Source: Yamagishiella unicocca (Eukaryota > Chlorophyta > Chlorophyceae > Chlamydomonadales > Volvocaceae). From it: a stretch of 64,000 nucleotides of DNA. Below the pieces are notes generated by a model. That model worked only from the letters and a program-made list of their open reading frames with translations. It was not told the DNA's origin and did not search any database. Every line of letters starts with the position of its first letter. The first letter of the stretch is position 1. Where the stretch lies: positions 1 to 64,000 of the forward strand of contig BDSL01000152.1 in the NCBI GenBank assembly GCA_003116995.1. The letters run 5' to 3'. Of the stretch, positions 58,844 to 64,000 are shown piece by piece. Both the position numbers and the translations under genes were made by a program.

Positions 58844-61730
58844 TACTGGGAGGACAAAGGATTGATGGTGCAGCGCAGACTGAGGCACCAGCAGGCAAGA
58901 GCTGCTACAGCAGATGAGTATCTATCTTTCCAACTGCTTTGCAGTAACACGGACTATTTATTTTAGGGGGTTGAAATACACCTGCCAACAGGAACTTTTC
59001 ATGTTTTATCGTCATCTTTCACTGGAAAGGCTTTTTAAATCCAGCGGATGGGTTGGAGAGGTAACTCCGCTGAGGTCAGTTTGGTCATGAGAGGTCGAAG
59101 GGGCAATGTCGCTGAGGTCGTCGGACAGCCACCTTTTGGGCATTGGGCGATGTTTGAAGCTTAAAGGCGGTTGCGGCCTTGCACAATTGTTGCGCTGCTT
59201 GTTGCTGTGCTAGTCAACAGTGTCGTGGGGCTAATCGGACTGGTTTGTGCAAGTTTATGGGTGGGGCTAGGATGGGTGTATTTGTAGTATGTGCCTCCCG
59301 CTTATGCTTTAACACATCACGGCACCAGTTCTGGCCCCGCCTAAACTTCAATTCACTTTCGCCACACGTTCGTACCATAGGTGGAGAACACCATGCCATT
59401 GTACTATGTGCTGCAGCACGCATGAAGAATTCATACCGAGTAACCAGCAGCTGTTTACATGCTTGAACACACATTATCATATAGAAGTCCCTTGGGCGCC
59501 TTACATTATCGATCCTATGGACTTAGCCTCGGATAGACCCTCGATGGTCAAACGGGTCACCCATCTGTGACAGTGACCTTGACGCCGCATTCTGGAACCT
59601 AGAAAGCCTTTCTTTACATGCAGCGTGATTTTCGTTGTCGCTATATACGATGTGTTTGCGGTTTCAGGGTAGGAATTGCACTGAGAGCGGTTGGCGTGTG
59701 TCGGCGTGTGGGCCATCGAAAAACGCGGTACTGCGGTTGGACTTTTACTTCACCACTTCTTCCGATGGGGCCGCTCGTACGGCGACAGAGCTTCTCCAGC
59801 AGAGGGGGTGTCTCCGATTTTGTAAAGGATGCTTTGCAATAATCCCGGACAGCCGAATGGCCCGAATCGCCTAAGTGACGTAGCCAGCTGAGCGCGTCTG
59901 CTCTCTGATATCGATAACCGTATATGTGCGTGTGCGACTGGGGCAGCAACCCTAAGACATAAGCGAACTCGTGGCCAAACGATCTGGGTTTGGGCGCTTT
60001 GCTTAATTTCCTACCAAATCTACAGCGGACGTTTCCGTATGTCCGGTTTCTCGTGTTTACACGGCACCGGGGTCGTGATGGAAGGCGGCCCGCGGATGCT
60101 AACCACTAACCAACGCAGCCAAGCCCGAAATACGTGAACGAAGCATGTGGATTGCCTCGCAGTGTCTAGAACGGCCCACAAAATGGAACAAGCGGAGGCC
60201 GAAGCACAGCAGCCCTCAAGAGGCAGCCAGCAGGACCAATAACATACAGAATTCGAAAGCTGCAGCAGCTTTTACATGCCTAACGCACCTATTTATGCCC
60301 ACGGTGCCCAGGACCGAAACGTTTCTCTAGTCCACACGAGATTATTACTGCTCCCTGATGCTTCAAAACCAACGTCTCGCCTCCGAACCGTGTCAATAGC
60401 CTGCAGCCTGGCGTGATTGGGTGACCCATGGGCCGCCTTCCGTTGAGACTTAATCACGCGGTTTGAAGTGCTTCCGTCCAGCTCTCGACTACACCCAGAC
60501 CAGGTGCGAGGCGCGACTCACTCGAAAGCTGGGATCTATGCTTCCAGAGGCATACACACCGCAGAAGCGCAGGCACGTCAGCCGCGCAGGCCGACAACAT
60601 AATGAGTTCATGACCCAACCCACGCAAAACCCTTGTTGCCCCACAACCGTTTTTGCAACGGTCTTTCCTAGCGCACTTAACATGAAACGATATTCGGGCG
60701 CAGCATGCTCCAAGGCGCAGTCCCCTCTCCTCCCCTCCGCCGCGCAGGGGGCCGTCACGAAAGAGCATCTCGCCCACGCGCCCTGCCAAAGAGCCCCAAG
60801 CCCCCCCTTGCGTCCCAACACCGCGCGCGCCGTACTGTCTGTCACGCAGACAAGCTCCGAAACCCAGAGCCGCCGCAACCGCGAGGCCGCTGCCCAACCC
60901 TCAAGAGAATCCCCCGGTCCCTGAAGCCTTGCGGCTGCACTGCAACGAAGCAGCCCTGCTGCCGGCACGGCCCCGGCCCCGGCCGGGGCCTTGCGAGCTG
61001 CCACTCGAGGTCGTGAAAAGAGAACTGCTGCCGCGCAACTGGCCGCTGCACAGTGAGCGCGCCAGGTGATCGCGAGTCTCCATCCGTGCTTGGACCCTAG
61101 AGCCCACACATTCAACACCCCCCCGGGCCTGATCGATGGATTCGTGGATTATCCTTTTCCCCCCGGGCCCGATCAGGGCTGGACCCTAAAGCCCACACAT
61201 GCACTCCCCGGCCCGGCGGGGGCAACTCCACCTCCGGAGTACCACCACATGCAACCCCGCTCACTCTTCCAGCGTCACAACGACGTGGAGCGCTTCACCC
61301 CTGACCTGGCCCCCGGCCACATACCCCCCCCCCCTACTCGCCTCCCGTCTCTTCTGGACCGCCATCTTCACCTTGGTTTGTCGGCCGTGGATTCGCAGAT
61401 TCTCCTACCCCCCCCATCGTGATGGAGGGGCCGGCGCTGGACAGCTTCCACACTCAACTACCAACACCTCTCGCTCGGCCTGAAGCTGCTGCATGCGGCC
61501 GCCTTAGTTGGCTCCGAAACCAGTATCCTTTGCGGGACGCAGCTTTCCAGGGACCTTGATGCTTCCACCCATGCCGCCTGATGGATGCAGCCCTCGACAA
61601 GCCCGGACACACGGAATGACCGCCACCAAATGGTGCCACCGTCAAAAGAAGGCCCTAACCAAACAAACCCCAAAGCAAGCAAGGAAACAAGAAAGCAAGA
61701 AAACAAGCAAGGAAGCTGCTTGCGCGCAAG
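58844..61730. other. Intergenic, no gene recognised
   Basis: The first few hundred bases are presumably the 3' UTR of the zinc-finger gene. A 209-codon minus frame at 60489-61118 has no domain. GGCCGTGGATTCGC followed by GATT occurs at about 61371 and also at about 53861, on the far side of the divergent pair. Confidence 0.4.
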
Positions 61731-63549
61731 CTACCAGTCATCAGCACCGGCTCCCGCGTTCGCTCTGTTGCCGAACAGCGGCCAAGAAACGTAGCCGTGG
61801 CTGAACACCGACTTGCCGTACCGGTACTGCTCGTACCACAGCAGGCCGTACTTGCCGCCGACCAGCAGGCCGGCCGCCAGGGCGATGCTGAGCAGGCAGT
61901 AGAAGAGCACCATGCCGCCAGACGTGCCGCGCCGCCGGAGGCGTCCGCACTTCCCGCCCGTGACGACCTCGCGGCCGTCGGAGAGGCGGGTGGAGGAGGT
62001 GGGCCCCTGCAGCGCGACGAGGGGGGAGAGGGGGAGAGGGGGGGGAGTTGCAGGGAAAACCCGTGTACGAAGGAAAACCGTTTAGGGGATACGTTTCGAG
62101 ATGCATGCTGGAGAACTCGGTTGAGGAAAGGAGAGGGAGGGCGAGGGCCATGCACGCGGGTGTAGGGTGTTAAAGAGGGATACTAGGGTGGATGACCACG
62201 CTTCGGAGTACCGAGCGGTAGTACCGAACGTTTTACTCCCACAGTTATGGCAGATAAAAAAGGGGGAGGGAGAGCGGCGAAGAGGTGGCCTTCCCCCGGC
62301 CCCATCCCTGCGGCCCCACCCCCGCAGCTTCATGATGCACATGAGGCTCGCTGCGGCGGCCGCCCACCTGCCGCTCGTATCCCGGCAGGCACGACACCAC
62401 CCCGCCCGCGTTGCCCGCGCCCTGAGTGGGGGCACTGAAGGCGCAGGAGGCGGGGTCGCCCGGGGTGGCGCAGGTGCACAGCGAGAAGGCGGAGCCGCCG
62501 TCCAGGTCGTAGGGGGTCCGCCGCAGTGCGCCCTCCTCGCAGCCGGCAGCCGCACACCTGCGGGGAAGCAGCAGCGGCAGTAGCGGCCGTAGCGGCAGTG
62601 GGAGAGGCAGTAGCGGCAGTGAGCGAGAGAAGCAGTAGCGGCCGTAGCGGCAGTGAGCGAGAGCAACAGTAGCGGCAGTGAGAGCAGCAGTAGCGGCCGT
62701 AGCGGCAGTGACGGTAGTGAGAGAGGCAGGAAAAGTAGCGGCAGCAGCATCAGCGGCAGCAGTGGCAGCAGAAGTAGGAGCGATGTCAGCCGCGAGGGGA
62801 AGACACGATCCGTCACTTCCTTTGACGGACAGCGCAATAGGGGCAGCAGCGGGGCCCTGCTGGTGCCGTACGAGGTGGAGTGTGACCCCGCAGCGGTGCG
62901 GGCAGGCGGGCCAGGCGGGCTGACGCGAGACCTCCCTGGACCAGGATGGGGCCGCTGAGCACGCTCATTAAGCGACGCGTGTCAAAAAAACAGGAGTGAG
63001 TGCGCCGTATGCTTGTGACCTCCACGTGTGCACACAACGACGGGCTATGATAGGTGCGGTGCGGTGCGGAGCCTCGAGATCGGGAATTGAGGGGGAGGTT
63101 ACGGGATGTAGGGATGGATACGGGTTTGAGAGATTTAGAGAGGTTGAGGGATTTAAAGGTTGAGGGATTGAGGCATTGAGAGGGATTGAGCGATTGAGAG
63201 AGGTTGAGAAATTGGGATTTAGCGATTTGAAGGGATTAGGGGAGGGAAAGGGAGCCAGCCGCCCCTAACCACCCGTGACCGAGCGTTGCGGCTGGGTCGG
63301 TGCCGCACCCCCTTCGGCTGCTCAGTACAGGGCTTCCCGCACAAACCCTTCCGTCTCGGCCACGGCCCTTCGGTCTCGGCCACTGTCGCCGCCCCCCCGC
63401 CCCCTGCCCCGCCTCTCCTCACGTTTGCTTGTCGGCCGCCAGCCTCAGCCCGTTGAGGCACTGCAGGGAGTCCGGCTGGCAGCTGGCCTCCAGCGCGCAG
63501 GCCCCCCCGTCCTCGGGGCAGGCGCAGCGCTTGGAGCACAGGAAGTCGC
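61731..63549 (-). CDS. Cys-rich type I membrane protein, 3' part (continues beyond the window)
   Basis: Minus-strand exons 63549-63423, 62557-62368 and 62006-61731 chain with matching phases (AC|G and phase 0). The first visible exon starts in mid-codon, so the gene continues to the right of the window. About 197 residues are visible. The extracellular part is Cys-rich with paired motifs (DFLCSKRCACPEDGGACAL, ASCQPDSLQCLNG, CAAAGCEEGAL, FSLCTCATPGDPASCAF, VVSCLPGYERQ), resembling EGF/lectin-like or wall-associated ectodomains without matching one exactly. A basic stop-transfer-like stretch (GRLRRRGTSGG) precedes the membrane helix FYCLLSIALAAGLLVGG, and a tail rich in Tyr follows (YEQYRYGKSVFSHGYVSW). 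Probably at the cell surface or in endomembranes; function unknown. The 865-base intron is full of tandem repeats. Confidence 0.75.
62053..62120 (+). repeat. Dispersed intronic element, copy 2
   Basis: AAAACCCGTGTACGA, then AACCGTTTAGG, then GAGATGCATGCTGGAGAACT align along the same length as 43772-43846. It lies in the 361-base intron before the membrane-helix exon, in the same orientation relative to its host gene as copy 1. Confidence 0.7.
62565..62770 (+). repeat. Interrupted AGCGGCAGTGAG-type minisatellite in an intron
   Basis: Variants of GCAGTAGCGGCCGTAGCGGC and AGCGGCAGTGAGCGAGAG recur about ten times. It begins eight bases upstream (sense direction) of the Cys-rich exon that starts at 62557. 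Confidence 0.85.
63105..63245 (+). repeat. Purine-rich degenerate tandem repeat (GAGGGATTGAG type)
   Basis: Units built from GAGAGGTTGAGGGATT and GATTTAGAGA variants repeat about ten times. Located in the same 865-base intron. Confidence 0.8.
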
Positions 63550-63810
63550 CTGAGGGAGGAGGAGGGGCAGCGCCGGAGAGGGGGGCAGCGGCGGCGTCAG
63601 GGCGGACCGGCTGCGGCGGCGCTCAAGGGGGGGCCCTCGGTGGTCAGGTGTCCCGGCGGGAGGGCGCACCACGACGACGCAACATGTGTACGACGATGAC
63701 GCAACATGTGTACGACGCATCCCAGGGCACGGCTCCTCATCATTTCCATCGTACATCCATCTCGCCCCGACGGATGCACCTCACGCGACCCGCACACCAG
63801 CAAGTCCGCC

Positions 63811-63960
63811 GCCTTCCCACCCACCCCCTGCCGCCTTCCCACCCCCCCCTGCCGCCTTCCCTCCCCCCCTGCCGCCTTCCCTCCCCCCCTGCCGCCTTCC
63901 CTTCCCCACCTGCCGCCTTCCCACCCCCACCCTACCGCCTTCCCACCCCCACCCCCACCC
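63811..63960 (+). repeat. Tandem repeat CTGCCGCCTTCCC-type
   Basis: About seven units of roughly 19-23 bases built on CCGCCTTCCC followed by a C-rich run. It lies upstream of the first visible exon of the Cys-rich gene, presumably in an intron. Confidence 0.85.
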
Positions 63961-63989
63961 CTCGCATCCACGGGTCTTCCTCGAAACCC
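63961..63989 (-). repeat. Dispersed intronic element, partial copy 3 (opposite orientation)
   Basis: The minus strand reads GGTTTCGAGGAAGACCCGTG followed by GATGCGAGG, matching the first third of 43772-43846. The window ends before more can be seen. Confidence 0.55.
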
Positions 63990-64000
63990 CCACCCGCCCC

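Noticed and set aside
62868..62962. Possible extra exon of the Cys-rich gene with CPHRC-like content
   Set aside because: Direct splicing of 63423 to 62557 is phase-perfect and rejoins Cys-rich sequence; adding this block needs an unsupported donor.
1..64000. CRISPR array, bacterial operon or prophage
   Set aside because: No repeat-spacer structure; coding sequences are intron-split with eukaryotic splice consensus, and the tandem arrays have no unique spacers.

Overview
The window looks like nuclear DNA of a volvocine green alga (Chlamydomonas/Volvox-type). Reasons: intron-dense genes whose exons can be joined in frame at GTGAGN/GTANGN donors and CAG acceptors; a TGTAA poly(A) signal behind one stop codon; Ser-Pro-rich tandem arrays; abundant minisatellites; a two-copy TTTTAGGG tract; and a chloroplast transit-like N terminus. 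There are no bacterial features such as operons or Shine-Dalgarno sites. The species cannot be fixed from sequence alone.

Layout. 1-27 kb is repeat and transposon territory: two diverged copies of a dispersed repeat family (27-2240 and 20115-22050), a tRNA-Leu-like 5' fragment, a large recent tandem duplication (6313-9752 and 9753-11886) whose first copy carries a greatly expanded Ser/Pro-codon array, a 5'-truncated hAT transposase (15256-16230), a LINE 3'-end remnant (18422-18790), and exon-like debris up to 25.6 kb. 27.1-35.2 kb holds an almost completely reconstructable 14-exon papain-family (C1A) cysteine protease on the minus strand. 35.2-40.9 kb has no confident gene. 41.0-44.5 kb is a seven-exon minus-strand gene for a predicted chloroplast PDZ-domain protein with one C-terminal membrane helix. 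44.6-47.6 kb has no recognised gene.

47.6-52.2 kb is a 5'-incomplete minus-strand gene with low-complexity regions and a distinctive C-terminal domain. Two of its introns contain large minisatellites (70 units of 15 bp and 13 units of 21 bp). 53.9-58.8 kb is a divergent gene pair around a 570-bp shared promoter: leftward a 499-residue protein with a GCR1_C-like DNA-binding region and a C-terminal HMG-box-like domain, rightward a 578-residue protein with a zinc finger and a long helical tail. 61.7-63.5 kb is the 3' end of a Cys-rich single-pass membrane protein gene that runs off the right edge.

How the genes relate. There is no operon logic. The protease is predicted secretory or vacuolar, the PDZ protein plastidial, and the divergent pair nuclear. 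The pair is the best candidate here for an undescribed system, because two predicted DNA-binding proteins share one promoter. Exon coordinates were worked out by hand from splice consensus, phase and protein-family fit; the exon lengths of the PDZ gene and of both genes of the pair each add up to a multiple of three.
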